This document shows positions 1-9,034 of a stretch of 64,000 nt of DNA, piece after piece. Position 1 is the first letter of the stretch; each line of letters opens with the position of its first letter. The DNA lies in assembly GCF_013409995.1 (NCBI RefSeq), contig NZ_JACCBX010000014.1, positions 1 through 64,000 on the forward strand, in the 5' to 3' direction. Both the position numbers and the translations under genes were made by a program. The notes below the pieces were generated by a model, which ran no database searches, was not told where the DNA came from, and saw nothing but the letters and a program-made list of their open reading frames with translations. Source of the stretch: Neobacillus driksii. Lineage in GTDB: Bacteria > Bacillota > Bacilli > Bacillales > Cytobacillaceae.

Positions 1-59
1 GGGGTACCCCTCCCAAGTACATCTAAATAAAAAAACATAAATGAATTAACTGAAATACA

Positions 60-240
60 CTTGACTAATCGTAAGAAATAGACGGAGAGATTCCGCCTAT
101 TGACTAGAAAAATGCCAAAAATGGGGGATTTTTCTTTGAATAAGCGGAAAGACTCCGCTTATTTACCCCGAAATGATCTCCCTTTTTGATTTAACCGGAA
201 ACTCTCCGCTTATTTTACTTTCGCTGGTTACTTAATAAAA
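60..240. repeat. Cluster 1 of palindromic CGGA/TCCG repeats
   Basis: Three short imperfect palindromes follow one another: one at about 78-103 (core ACGGAGAGATTCCGCC), one at about 139-164 (AAGCGGAAAGACTCCGCTT) and one at about 191-216 (CCGGAAACTCTCCGC). The sequence between them is not random. The whole 180-bp block reappears at about 45759-45970 with the same order and nearly the same spacers, and a related block lies at 14855-15055. It is non-coding. It could be a mobile palindromic repeat of the REP or MITE type, but no transposase is linked to it. Confidence 0.7.
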
Positions 241-317
241 GATAGGAATTCAATTTAAATGGAAGTGACGTTTTTTAAGTTAGCGGGTCCCAATTTTCAC
301 CGCCAAAGTCAAAAAAG

Positions 318-346
318 CCCACGAGAACCGTCCCCACGGTTCTTCC
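318..346. repeat. GGGGACGGTTCT repeat, copy 1
   Basis: This is the first of about a dozen copies in the window of a short intergenic repeat built on GGGGACGGTTCTCGTGG or its complement. This copy reads GAGAACCGTCCCCACGGTTC and is itself partly palindromic. It lies just downstream of the broken oxidoreductase on the minus strand. Confidence 0.7.
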
Positions 347-348
347 AA

Positions 349-1396
349 TTAACCCTCAGCCCATGGCTGCCTAACAGTCTTTACAACTTCCCCAGTACAG
401 ATAGCCTTTTCCATCATAAAAGATAGATACTGATCCTGAGAGGCCTCAGCAAGGCTATAAAAACTCGGACCACCCGCTATATAGGCTTTCATTTTCTGTA
501 AGCAGGAAGCGATCGCGATTTCATCATCATAGAGTCTTCCTGGAATAAAAGGATTCCGATACACCCAGTGTTCTCCTGCCATGATTCCTTCAAGGTAGTG
601 CCCTTCTTGGTTTTCCTCTTCTCCTTTGTTTATCCGCTTTAAATCTAAATAAACAGGTGTTGAATAATCCCCCAATACGGTCAATCGGTTATCGAAGATT
701 TCTCCTTTGTCACCACGAACGATGCTGGTCTTTTGTAAAATCATAGATTCCTAACCTACCGTCAAAATCCAACCATGCCAAGTCCCGTTCAGCCAAAATG
801 GTTTTTTCCTCTTTTGGAGGGCCGCTGCGATCTGGGCCAGCCACTATCGGTGCTTCAAATCTCATTCCTCTAATGCTGGCATCCTCGAAACCAATTCCGA
901 GCATTTTCCTCATTAAGCTTACACCATGGTAAAAATGGGAAATCGAAACCATGGCTTGTGTGACATTTCCTAATCTTCCGGAATCTATCAATGATAGTCT
1001 TGCTTGCTGGATGGGATGTAGATGATATTGTTCGGCAACTTGTACTTTGGCTCCTCTACACGTAAGTTTCTCATGAAGGGTTACCAAGTCTGCTAGTGAT
1101 TGAGCGGGAGGAGTTTCTGCTAGTACGGGTATACCGAGTTCGCCCAATTGAAGTAAATAGTCAGGGATGGCGGATCCGCTGACGGAAACTACCACAAAGT
1201 CAGGGTTTTCATTTTCCAAGAGTTGAGCCATATTCCGGTATGTAGACACATTCCACTTTTTTTCTAAAAGGTTCCCCTTGTCTTCATCCCTGACCACCAT
1301 TCCGCATACACGGAATTGTTCGGGAAGAGCCTGGGCAATTCTTAGATAATATTGCGCTCGAAAACTGGCGCCGCCAATAATACTGAATGAAATCAT
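349..1396 (-). pseudogene. Gfo/Idh/MocA-family oxidoreductase, frameshifted
   Basis: The 5' part (1396 down to about 720) encodes the NAD-binding half of a Gfo/Idh/MocA dehydrogenase. It has an N-terminal FSIIGGASFR nucleotide-binding start and an AETPP segment where most members have the EKP motif. The 3' part continues in another frame (VRGDKGEIFDNRL onwards to 349). Joined, the two parts give about 345 residues, the normal family length. The switch lies near 715-725, where the first frame meets TGA just after HRSW. The gene is divergent from the epimerase at 1557 and shares with it an intergenic region holding a cre-like site. The lesion may be real or a sequencing error. The substrate is unknown. 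Confidence 0.75.
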
Positions 1397-1448
1397 CGTA
1401 AATTTCCTCCAAACCTTTTTTGTCAGCCAAATAGTATTGCTTGAAAAT

Positions 1449-1462
1449 TGAAAACGTTTTAC
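1449..1462. promoter_or_regulatory. cre-like site (CcpA)
   Basis: TGAAAACGTTTTAC matches the CcpA cre consensus (TGWAANCGNTNWCA) at nearly every position. It lies between two divergent genes, about 53 bp upstream of the oxidoreductase start and 95 bp upstream of the epimerase start, so it could repress either or both when preferred sugars are present. Confidence 0.55.
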
Positions 1463-1556
1463 CTATACTTAGTTTATATAATGCACAAACAAAGTTCAAT
1501 GCAAAATGCTCTTTTAGGAATGTATTGTTCTATCATGAGTAGATGGAGGATTGGAA

Positions 1557-2408
1557 ATGAAGAAGAAGGTCGTTGTAACAGGTGGAAGTGGCCTGCTTGG
1601 TCGAGAGGTCATCAAAGAGTTTTTGGAACATGGATATGATGTCGTAAATGCGGATATTAAGCATCCGAAAGAAGCACTTTGCAGAACGGTCATCACCGAC
1701 TTAACGAATCTGGGTGAGGTATATGGGTTATTAGCAGGTGCAGATGCTGTTGTCCATCTAGCAGCGATACCGGTTGCATACTCCCATCCAAACGAAGTGA
1801 CCTTTGAAAATAATGTTATGTCTACTTATAACATTTTAGAAGCTGCAGGGAATTTAGGGATTAAAAAGGCTGTCATCTCTTCAAGTGAGTCGTCATATGG
1901 TATTTGTTTTTCAAAAAAAAATTTAAAACCACAATATGTTCCAATAGATGAGGACCACCCGCAATTACCGGAAGAAAGCTATGGTTTATCCAAGATTGTC
2001 AATGAAAAAACAGCTGATATGATCCACCGCAGAACGGGAATGCAGGTCGTATCATTCAGATTAGGAAATGTCATTTCTCCTGAAATGTATCAAAATTTCC
2101 CTGGATTCATCCATAATCCTGAACAGCGAAAGACCATTTTGTGGAGTTATATTGATACACGGGATGCGGCGACTGCATATCGATTAGCCATTGAGACAGA
2201 CGGACTTGGGTATGTTGCCCTTAATATTGGCGCAGATGAAACAAGTATGGATATTGAGAGCAAACAGCTGATGAAAATTTGCTACCCAGACGTAAAAGAC
2301 TTTAGAAAAGATCTATCAGGCTTTGCGCCGCTGTTAAACAATGAAAAGGCTAAGAAACTTCTAAATTGGAAGCCTATTCATATGTGGCGAAATTATGTAA
2401 ACCTATAA
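1557..2408 (+). CDS. NAD(P)-dependent epimerase/dehydratase (extended SDR)
   Basis: This 283-residue extended short-chain dehydrogenase has the Rossmann motif GGSGLLGRE at residues 9-17 and the catalytic YGLSK (YxxxK) near residue 144, with a preceding Ser-rich strand (SSSESSYG). Family members act on NDP-sugars or on free uronates. The size and the catabolic surroundings suggest a uronate dehydrogenase or sugar epimerase, but the substrate cannot be read from sequence. The ATG at 1557 is preferred to the in-frame TTG at 1551 because GGAGGA at 1545-1550 is spaced 6 nt from it. The aldo/keto reductase follows after 39 bp and may be co-transcribed. Confidence 0.85.
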   Translation: MKKKVVVTGGSGLLGREVIKEFLEHGYDVVNADIKHPKEALCRTVITDLTNLGEVYGLLAGADAVVHLAAIPVAYSHPNEVTFENNVMSTYNILEAAGNLGIKKAVISSSESSYGICFSKKNLKPQYVPIDEDHPQLPEESYGLSKIVNEKTADMIHRRTGMQVVSFRLGNVISPEMYQNFPGFIHNPEQRKTILWSYIDTRDAATAYRLAIETDGLGYVALNIGADETSMDIESKQLMKICYPDVKDFRKDLSGFAPLLNNEKAKKLLNWKPIHMWRNYVNL

Positions 2409-2447
2409 TTCTATCTATTAAATTTTTATATAAGGAGTGACAAAACA

Positions 2448-3287
2448 ATGTTGAATAGTATACAAAGTACAACCACCTTACATAACGGTGTAAAAATGCC
2501 ATGGCTGGGCTTAGGTGTCTTTAAAGTCGAAGACGGAGCGGAAGTTGTGAATTCAGTAAAAACTGCTCTTGAAGTTGGTTACAGAAGCATTGATACTGCC
2601 GCTATTTACGGAAATGAAGAAGGAGTCGGCAAAGCGATTGCTGAATCAACTGTACCTAGAGAAGAACTATTTATAACTACAAAAGTTTGGAACTCCAATC
2701 ATGGCTATGAAGCTGCGCTTGCAGCTTTTGATGTGAGTTTGGAGAAACTGGGATTAGACTATTTAGACCTTTATTTAATTCACTGGCCACTTCCTTCTCA
2801 AGGCAAATTTGTAGAAACATGGAAAGCGCTCGAGAAGCTTTATAAGGATGGACGTGTTCGTGCTATTGGTGTAAGTAACTTTAAAGTTCATCACCTTGAA
2901 GAGATCATCGCAAGCTGTGAAATTATACCGATGGTCAATCAGGTAGAATATCATCCAAGATTCAATCAACGAGAATTACACGATTTTTGTAAACGGCACG
3001 GCATCCAGCTTGAAGCATGGTCTCCATTAATGCAAGGAGGTCTGCTTGAGGAACCAGCTTTGGTGGAAATGGCAAAAAAATATAATAAATCAACAGCTCA
3101 AATCATTATCCGCTGGGATTTACAAACGGGAGTAGTGACAATTCCAAAGTCAGTAAAGCCTCACCGTATTGCTGAAAATGCTGATGTCTTTGATTTTGAA
3201 CTCTCACAAGAGGATATGGATAAAATCAATGCCCTTAACCAGGACCAACGCATGTTTGCTGATCCTGATGATTTTAATCGAGTATAA
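2448..3287 (+). CDS. Aldo/keto reductase, AKR5-type
   Basis: This 279-residue TIM-barrel NADPH-dependent aldehyde/ketone reductase belongs to the glyoxal and 2,5-diketogluconate reductase group (B. subtilis YvgN-like). The catalytic tetrad is visible: Asp and Tyr in DTAAIYGNEE, Lys in TTKVWN and His in LIHWP. The C-terminal NADP phosphate-binding segment IPKSVKPHRI is present. AAGGAG at 2432-2437 supports the ATG at 2448. It is the first of three closely similar paralogues in this window (others at 16794 and 55243). The physiological substrate is unknown. The catabolic context allows reduction of a sugar-derived aldehyde or ketone. Confidence 0.92.
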   Translation: MLNSIQSTTTLHNGVKMPWLGLGVFKVEDGAEVVNSVKTALEVGYRSIDTAAIYGNEEGVGKAIAESTVPREELFITTKVWNSNHGYEAALAAFDVSLEKLGLDYLDLYLIHWPLPSQGKFVETWKALEKLYKDGRVRAIGVSNFKVHHLEEIIASCEIIPMVNQVEYHPRFNQRELHDFCKRHGIQLEAWSPLMQGGLLEEPALVEMAKKYNKSTAQIIIRWDLQTGVVTIPKSVKPHRIAENADVFDFELSQEDMDKINALNQDQRMFADPDDFNRV

Positions 3288-3308
3288 AACATGGCGACCG
3301 AGGGCGTG

Positions 3309-3331
3309 ACCGTGGGGACGGTTCTCGAGGT
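3309..3331. repeat. GGGGACGGTTCT repeat, copy 2
   Basis: The sequence CCGTGGGGACGGTTCTCGAG lies about 20 bp after the aldo/keto reductase stop codon. It is a single, unpaired copy with no complementary partner nearby. Confidence 0.7.
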
Positions 3332-3668
3332 CTTTTAGACTTTTGCGGAAAAGATTGGTTCGATTACCGTTCGATTGTCTTTAACATAATAATCCCGAAA
3401 GAGATTGGAGTTATCTAGTAAATCGAGAAGTCAGATTTTGACTTCTTTTTCTTATTATATGGGTCAGGAATCTTATATTAAAAGGAATTAAGCGATATTT
3501 AATCAATCGATTGTGTAAAAGGGGAAATTGAAGGTATTTGACAAAGAATGCAAAATTAAGGGGAAATGGCTCACTTTTAGGAATTTGGCATATTTTTAAA
3601 AAATTAGTCTATCTCCCCTTTCAAAATCACGAAAGAAGGATTCGGAGGAGAGAATCGTATAAAAAAAG
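3332..3668. other. Non-coding stretch
   Basis: This region between the repeat and the terminator is AT-rich and holds no convincing gene. A short open frame at about 3538-3789 (TTG start, basic, no family resemblance) runs across the terminator hairpin and is taken as chance. Confidence 0.5.
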
Positions 3669-3697
3669 AAAAATGGGGATAAAACCTTCCCATTTTT
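3669..3697. terminator. Bidirectional terminator hairpin
   Basis: AAAAATGGG pairs perfectly with CCCATTTTT around an 11-nt loop, with A-rich and T-rich flanks. It could end transcription on either strand, including that of the oxidase remnant on the minus strand. Confidence 0.65.
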
Positions 3698-3738
3698 TCA
3701 TCCCTTATTTAGTAAAGGGCGTTCCTGCAAGTATAGAG

Positions 3739-4008
3739 CTAAGTCTGGGCAGCCCCTTCAACAATCTCCTTTACAATAATCTTCGATAGCATTTGGCTGT
3801 AAACCGTCCCATTATCACCAAAGGCAAAGAGGAAATAGCTATTAGGATATTCTTCGTATCTGCCGATAATTGGAATCCCATCTACCGCCACGGAGCTCCC
3901 ACCCCCAATGATTAATACATCACAAGATAGGTCTTCTTTCAATGCTGGATATGTTGGAGTATCAGGAAAAGTAGTTGGCCAGTAATAGGTTCCAGACTGT
4001 AGATTCAT
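3739..4008 (-). pseudogene. FAD-dependent amine/glycine oxidase remnant with internal deletion
   Basis: The 89-residue frame joins the two ends of a DAO-type flavoprotein. The N-terminus has the SxYW-like lead (SGTYYWP) and the dinucleotide-binding start CDVLIIGGGSS. The sequence then jumps directly to a C-terminal segment (VDGIPIIGRYEE, then FAFGDNGTVYSQM) that normally lies about 300 residues later. The Rossmann motif is cut at its third glycine and the catalytic core is missing, so no activity is expected. The fusion is in frame, consistent with a deletion of most of the gene. Confidence 0.8.
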
Positions 4009-4163
4009 TTATATCGCCCAGTTAATAGTATAATGTTAATATATCGTAAGTGCGAAAAAAAACCTATTGGTTTTCCTAATGGATTTCTATTTTATACCCC
4101 TATAATAGTTTAGGTCCTTCCGTATTCTATTAATATGATGATAAAAAACACGAGGGGAATTAT

Positions 4164-4784
4164 ATGAATACAATGACCAAGGGAGCCATTGCGATGGTAT
4201 TAGCGGGTTCTATTACGTTTTCTGTCGCCCACACCTTGTTAGGCGATCAGTCTTCTATCCGATTAGCAGAAGAAAATGCTGGAACTATATCTGGAGACCC
4301 AAAAAAAGCGGATATAATTAACCATGCAGAAAAAGAGGTGAAAAATCAAACGCCAGCATCGAAGGGGAAAGACCAAGAAAGGGCTGCTCTAAACGTGGCT
4401 TCAAATAATAGTGAAATCAATGTAGCGACCATTCAACAGAATTCGAGCAGCAAGAATAATACAACAACTCCTTCTGATAGGAATATGATAATAACTGCAA
4501 CTTCTGCTGAGACAACTATAACTTCGACAAGTGTAAAAGGACCGACAACTACAACGACTACACCTACGACGTCGGGATCGGATGCAACAAGTGTATCCAC
4601 AAAGCCTGAAACAACAAAACCTGCTTCAACACCAACGACAACGGCTCCACCCACAAAGACGGAAACGAACGCAACAAGTACTTCCTCAACGGATACCAAC
4701 CGTGGCCAACAGGTTTCTCAAGTTGCTAAAGAAAAGGCTGAGAACCGCAGCGATTTAAAAGAAAACAACGGAAAGAATATGTAA
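4164..4784 (+). CDS. Thr/Ser-rich exported protein of unknown function
   Basis: This 206-residue protein begins with a probable signal peptide (hydrophobic GAIAMVLAGSITFSVAHTLL at residues 7-26). The middle (about 105-175) is a low-complexity Thr/Ser/Pro segment and the tail is charged (KEKAENRSDLKENN). No domain is recognised. Such segments usually act as cell-wall-spanning or glycosylated linkers. GAGGGG lies a few bases upstream of the ATG. The gene converges on the large glycan-modifying enzyme at 4873, but a functional link is only a guess. Confidence 0.7.
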   Translation: MNTMTKGAIAMVLAGSITFSVAHTLLGDQSSIRLAEENAGTISGDPKKADIINHAEKEVKNQTPASKGKDQERAALNVASNNSEINVATIQQNSSSKNNTTTPSDRNMIITATSAETTITSTSVKGPTTTTTTPTTSGSDATSVSTKPETTKPASTPTTTAPPTKTETNATSTSSTDTNRGQQVSQVAKEKAENRSDLKENNGKNM

Positions 4785-4834
4785 TTCTTTCAAAAAGGGT
4801 CACCAGAAGATGATGATCCTTTTTCTCATAGAAA

Positions 4835-4868
4835 AGGTCTTCCCCAAATGGGAAGACCTATGTGAGAT
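4835..4868 (-). terminator. Terminator of the GH18-NodB-GT2 gene
   Basis: AGGTCTTCCC at 4835-4844 pairs perfectly with GGGAAGACCT at 4850-4859. Read on the minus strand, the stem is followed by CTTTTC. It lies just past the stop codon at 4873 and between convergent genes. Confidence 0.75.
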
Positions 4869-4872
4869 TCTA

Positions 4873-7800
4873 TTATGCGGATTCTTTAACCTTCGCAATG
4901 GAGGTTTCTTGAGCTACATTTCCATTTCGTTTTAGTTTATTCCAACCCACGGTTACCCCCTTTATGGCTGAGAGGATGGATTTTATCACCACATATGTCA
5001 TTAGCTGTTTGTACAAAATACGTTGCAGAAACAATGAACTTAGTGGTTTTGGACTTTCTTTTTCTAAGCGAAACGCATATAGAGCAGTAAAGAAGTCCAA
5101 TAAGTAAAAAAGAATAAATCCAATCGCTGCTTTTTCAGGATTTGGACTAAAAAGGGCGATAATGAACAATATATCTGCAATAGGCGAGATGGTTTGATAA
5201 AAATATTGGAAAAGCCACATGTTTGGAAGGCCAATAAAGCCTAATGTTTTGTGTTTTTTATTGAATAGAGCCCTACGATGCTTCCATAAGCATTGTAACG
5301 TACCATAAACCCACCGGTAGCGCTGCTTTGCCAGACTATTAATATCCTCCGGTGCTTCCGTATAGGCATAGGCCTTTTCTTCAAATTCAATCTTTTTCCC
5401 ATTACGTAAAAGGGTAAGGGTGATATCGGTATCCTCTGCCAGTGTATCCTCTTGAAAGTATCCTGCTTCTTCTACCGCTGTCTTTTTCCATGCACCGATT
5501 GCTCCAGGTACAACCGTGATACAATTGAGTGTGGCAAAGGCCCTTCTCTCTAGATTAAAGCCTGTCACATATTCAATATGCTGCCAGTTCGTAAGGAGAT
5601 TCCCCTTATTGCCGACCTTTACATTACCTGAAACAGCCGCAACATTTTCATCTTTAAAGTGGCTAACGAGCAATGAGATGGCATTTTCAGCGATGAGTGT
5701 ATCAGCATCAAGAGCCACCACGATTTCCCCGTTTGCCTCTTTAAAACCAAGGTTAACAGCGGATGATTTACCCCCGTTAGGTTTTTTTATTAATCTGATG
5801 AGAGGCTGGTTTTCATACGTTTCTTGAACCACAATAGCCGTATCATCCTTTGATCCATCGTCAATAATCAGTATCTCAAAAGCTGGGTAATCGCTCGATA
5901 AAATTGAATCAATTGTTTTGCAAATGACTTTTTCCTCGTTATAAGCCGCAATCACAACACTGACAAAAGGGGTAAATCCAGGATCTACCTTGGTTTCTTT
6001 ATACCTTTTTACCTGCTTTCTTGAAAGGCATATTAAGATAACCAGCCGCAAGATTCCGATAAGGATAGCGGAGTAGAACAGGAAGCTTAATCCTTCGCGC
6101 CAGCCCTGCATGACCATGAACACAGCCTTGTCATAGACCAAATAAGGGTTGTCCTGATCAGTTGCGGGCATGATTTGACTATTACTTTTTCCAATGAGCT
6201 CAGCAACGGTGGTAAAAGTATAGCCACGTTTTTTCAGTTCTTTGATAAGAAAAGGAAGGGCTTTTACAGTATTTGAGCGGTCACCGCCGGAATCATGCAG
6301 CAAAATGACATTTCCTTCCGGCAGTTGGTCAAGTACCTGATTCACAATCTCCTGACTAGAATGACCTTGCCAGTCCTCAGAATCTATTAATTCTCCGACC
6401 ATGGTATAACCTAATTTCTGAGCTTGTAACATAGGCAGCAGTTCGCCGCTCGATTTCGGTTCGGCATTGGCCGTATATGGCGGACGGAACAGGGTCGTCG
6501 AATGGCCTGTAATACCTTGAAATAAACGCTGATTAGCATTTAGTTCCAAAGTCGTTTGGAATGGTGTGATGGATTCAATATCTGGATGGGTAAAGGTATG
6601 GTTGCCAATTTCATGGCCTTCTTTATGCATCCTTTTAACAAGTTCTGGATGCAGCACTGCATTCTCTCCAACGATAAAAAAGGTCCCTTTTATGTGATTC
6701 TTGTTCAAAATGTCCAATATTTGTGGTGTATAGGCTGGGTCCGGACCATCATCAAAGGTAAGGACGACTTCCTTATGTTTCGATTTACCATACCGAGCAA
6801 CCACAAAAGGTTTTGGTAATTTGCTATAGGTTTCGTTTTGAATCAATTCATGTGCATCTAATTGAATGGTCCGTTTTCCATTTTCTGATTGAGAAACTAT
6901 TTTTAAAATCTCTCCAGCCCCTGTATAATGCACAGTCTCAGGACTGACGATGGTTTTAAGGGCATCGGATGGGTTGTCCATTTCCTTTGGTTTACTAATG
7001 AATTTCCAGATAGAAGGGTCTTCGGAACCGAGACGCCAAACTGCAATTCCGCTTGAACCCCTCTCTTTTCCTAACTGCATTTGATTGTAAAATGTCGCAG
7101 CATCTAAAAACCATACAGTATGGTTTTTATCGTTTCGTTTGTAGCGTATATAAGGGTTGCCTGCTTGTTTATTCCAATAGATTTGGAGGTTCGTCCCATT
7201 TCCCAATTCCATGATATCTTCGAACGGCATTGAATTTGCAGGCTGATTGGAGTCGTCCTCCCAGTCGTAACCGTAGTTTCCCAAACCTAGTATCAATTTT
7301 TCGGAAGGAATATGGATCTGGTTTAAACTTTCTATTACCCAATCAGTAGCTGCTACAGGTCCAGGTTTACTCATGGAGTTGTGCTGGTCATATAGCATGA
7401 CAATCATACGATCTACATTCGTTGCCAGAGAAGCATAGTCATAACTATTGTCATTTGGCGGGACATCCATTGTCACTATGAGACCTTGTTGATGAAATGC
7501 TTCATACACCTTATCCATAAAATCAGTGAAATTCGCTGTATCGTTTGGATGAATTTCTTCAAAGTCTATGTTGATACCGTCAAAGTCATTGGTTTTCACA
7601 TAATCCAACATATTTTGAATAAAAAGATCTTCTGCGCCTTGAGTAGTAAATAACCGGTGTAGAGTCTCGCCATCCCATTTATTATTAATATAGTTATTCA
7701 CTAATGGAAGAATCTTTATATCATTTGCTTTTGCCTCTGAAATGATAGACTTTTCCGTGCTGGCTTTAAGGGTAAGGTCAGTTGTTAACTGCAGCCACTC

Positions 7801-8577
7801 CGGAACTAATGTTGTAATAGAATCGCTATTTGTTTTGAAAGAAGTTTTGCTGTTTTCATCCCAATTGACGTAAAAACCATAGACTTCTTGTTTGTTCGCC
7901 TTTTGTGTTTTTACTGCATCCGCATTTTCCTGTATAACAGGCGAAGGATTCGTTTTTTGAATCTGGGAAGCAAGCTCTTCTTCAGTGAAACTTGTATTAA
8001 TCGGCTCGATTGCGCTTTCTGCTGTGCTCTCGTTCAATTGCAACTCAGGAAATACTGGTTTTGTATTTAGGCTTTCAATAAATATGGTCGATACCAACAC
8101 AATTAAAATCGTAAAGCCTGCGCTCATTCGTTTAATGATGGACCAGCGTCTATTGGCAGGATCAAGAAAAACATGTTCCTGATTCCGTTCCCTTTTTTTT
8201 AGACCTAAATTGTAGAACCAGTGGAAGAAAAAATAGCAGACAAGACCAATTAAGCCTCCAAATGCCCCTGATGCAATGACTTGTGAAGATTGTATTTTAC
8301 TTTTTAAGGTAGAAAATAACCAATAATCTTCTAAAATACTTAAATCCAGGATCGGTAAATGACGAAGGTTGGGAATAAATATCGTCATCAACGTGCCAAG
8401 GAATAAGGCGATGATATTAAGTCGAAAGACAAGTGAAAAAGCTAGCAATAATGGAATTCTTAGACTTTCTAAAGGTAAAAAGGCCAGAAAAAAACCAAGT
8501 GTACTTGCAACTGCTCCAGCCGTCCCCGTAACAGGTGCAAACAATGATTTAACAATCCACCTAAAAATTCGATCCAT
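4873..8577 (-). CDS. Trifunctional membrane protein: GH18-like, NodB polysaccharide deacetylase and GT2 synthase
   Basis: The protein has 1234 residues. Residues 1-180 hold several membrane helices. About 235-520 is a GH18-type barrel with the intact acid motif DGINIDFEE near residue 336. About 595-800 is a NodB deacetylase with TFDDGPDP (near 607), HTFTHPD (near 666), RPPYTA and LLHDSGGDR. About 870-1190 is a processive GT2 domain with VSVVIAAYNEE (near 877), DADT (near 955), EDTD (near 1050) and QRYRW (near 1084), followed by further helices. All catalytic motifs look intact. The set resembles a PgaB/PgaC-type export machine in one chain, so it may make, deacetylate and trim a beta-linked N-acetylglucosamine polymer at the cell surface (inference). 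The start is supported by a G-rich ribosome binding site. Confidence 0.88.
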   Translation of the reverse strand: MDRIFRWIVKSLFAPVTGTAGAVASTLGFFLAFLPLESLRIPLLLAFSLVFRLNIIALFLGTLMTIFIPNLRHLPILDLSILEDYWLFSTLKSKIQSSQVIASGAFGGLIGLVCYFFFHWFYNLGLKKRERNQEHVFLDPANRRWSIIKRMSAGFTILIVLVSTIFIESLNTKPVFPELQLNESTAESAIEPINTSFTEEELASQIQKTNPSPVIQENADAVKTQKANKQEVYGFYVNWDENSKTSFKTNSDSITTLVPEWLQLTTDLTLKASTEKSIISEAKANDIKILPLVNNYINNKWDGETLHRLFTTQGAEDLFIQNMLDYVKTNDFDGINIDFEEIHPNDTANFTDFMDKVYEAFHQQGLIVTMDVPPNDNSYDYASLATNVDRMIVMLYDQHNSMSKPGPVAATDWVIESLNQIHIPSEKLILGLGNYGYDWEDDSNQPANSMPFEDIMELGNGTNLQIYWNKQAGNPYIRYKRNDKNHTVWFLDAATFYNQMQLGKERGSSGIAVWRLGSEDPSIWKFISKPKEMDNPSDALKTIVSPETVHYTGAGEILKIVSQSENGKRTIQLDAHELIQNETYSKLPKPFVVARYGKSKHKEVVLTFDDGPDPAYTPQILDILNKNHIKGTFFIVGENAVLHPELVKRMHKEGHEIGNHTFTHPDIESITPFQTTLELNANQRLFQGITGHSTTLFRPPYTANAEPKSSGELLPMLQAQKLGYTMVGELIDSEDWQGHSSQEIVNQVLDQLPEGNVILLHDSGGDRSNTVKALPFLIKELKKRGYTFTTVAELIGKSNSQIMPATDQDNPYLVYDKAVFMVMQGWREGLSFLFYSAILIGILRLVILICLSRKQVKRYKETKVDPGFTPFVSVVIAAYNEEKVICKTIDSILSSDYPAFEILIIDDGSKDDTAIVVQETYENQPLIRLIKKPNGGKSSAVNLGFKEANGEIVVALDADTLIAENAISLLVSHFKDENVAAVSGNVKVGNKGNLLTNWQHIEYVTGFNLERRAFATLNCITVVPGAIGAWKKTAVEEAGYFQEDTLAEDTDITLTLLRNGKKIEFEEKAYAYTEAPEDINSLAKQRYRWVYGTLQCLWKHRRALFNKKHKTLGFIGLPNMWLFQYFYQTISPIADILFIIALFSPNPEKAAIGFILFYLLDFFTALYAFRLEKESPKPLSSLFLQRILYKQLMTYVVIKSILSAIKGVTVGWNKLKRNGNVAQETSIAKVKESA

Positions 8578-9034
8578 TTTAAACGCCCCCCTCTAGATGT
8601 AATGGTGAAGAATATTTTAATAGATAAATTAAAAACTATAGGAACGTTAACTGGAAGTTATCCTAGGTGTAGTACATTTTTCGACAAAAAGTGACTAACA
8701 TAAAAAACTTAGGTAATTGTTTTAAGGTTTTGGGGGTGGATTAAAAAAATTTTAAAATTTTTTTTTGGAAATTTAGGTAAATGGGAGGGAAAATAAAATC
8801 CTCATTTATATACTGTACGGTAAACCGTATCATACGTAACACAAATTTACTTTTAGTGAAAGTTTTAAAGAACAATTCACTGTTCTTGACACTTCTTTCA
8901 ATTGAACAAAACCTTGTATATTTTCGACTTGATGCTAAAGTACCTGTTTATCATTCACATCTGTACTTGAACTTAGGCTCTGTCTGAATATAAAAAGCAT
9001 TTTTTACTTGAGCACTCCAATTTGCAAAGGCTGA
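8578..9034. other. Non-coding stretch upstream of the GH18-NodB-GT2 gene
   Basis: This AT-rich DNA carries the promoter region of the minus-strand gene. A short open frame at 8781-8987 has no family features. No repeat or RNA element is recognised apart from a small TACGGTAAACCGTA hairpin near 8817-8830. Confidence 0.4.

Noticed and set aside
60..240. Possible CRISPR array because of regularly spaced short repeats
   Set aside because: Units differ from each other, are palindromic and only about 16-24 bp, spacers are conserved between clusters, and no cas genes are present.
3538..3789. Open frame of 83 codons on the plus strand
   Set aside because: It runs through a perfect terminator hairpin, is basic without family features and overlaps the oxidase remnant.
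4433..4699. Val-rich frame antisense to the Thr-rich gene
   Set aside because: It is a mirror of the ACN-rich codons on the coding strand.
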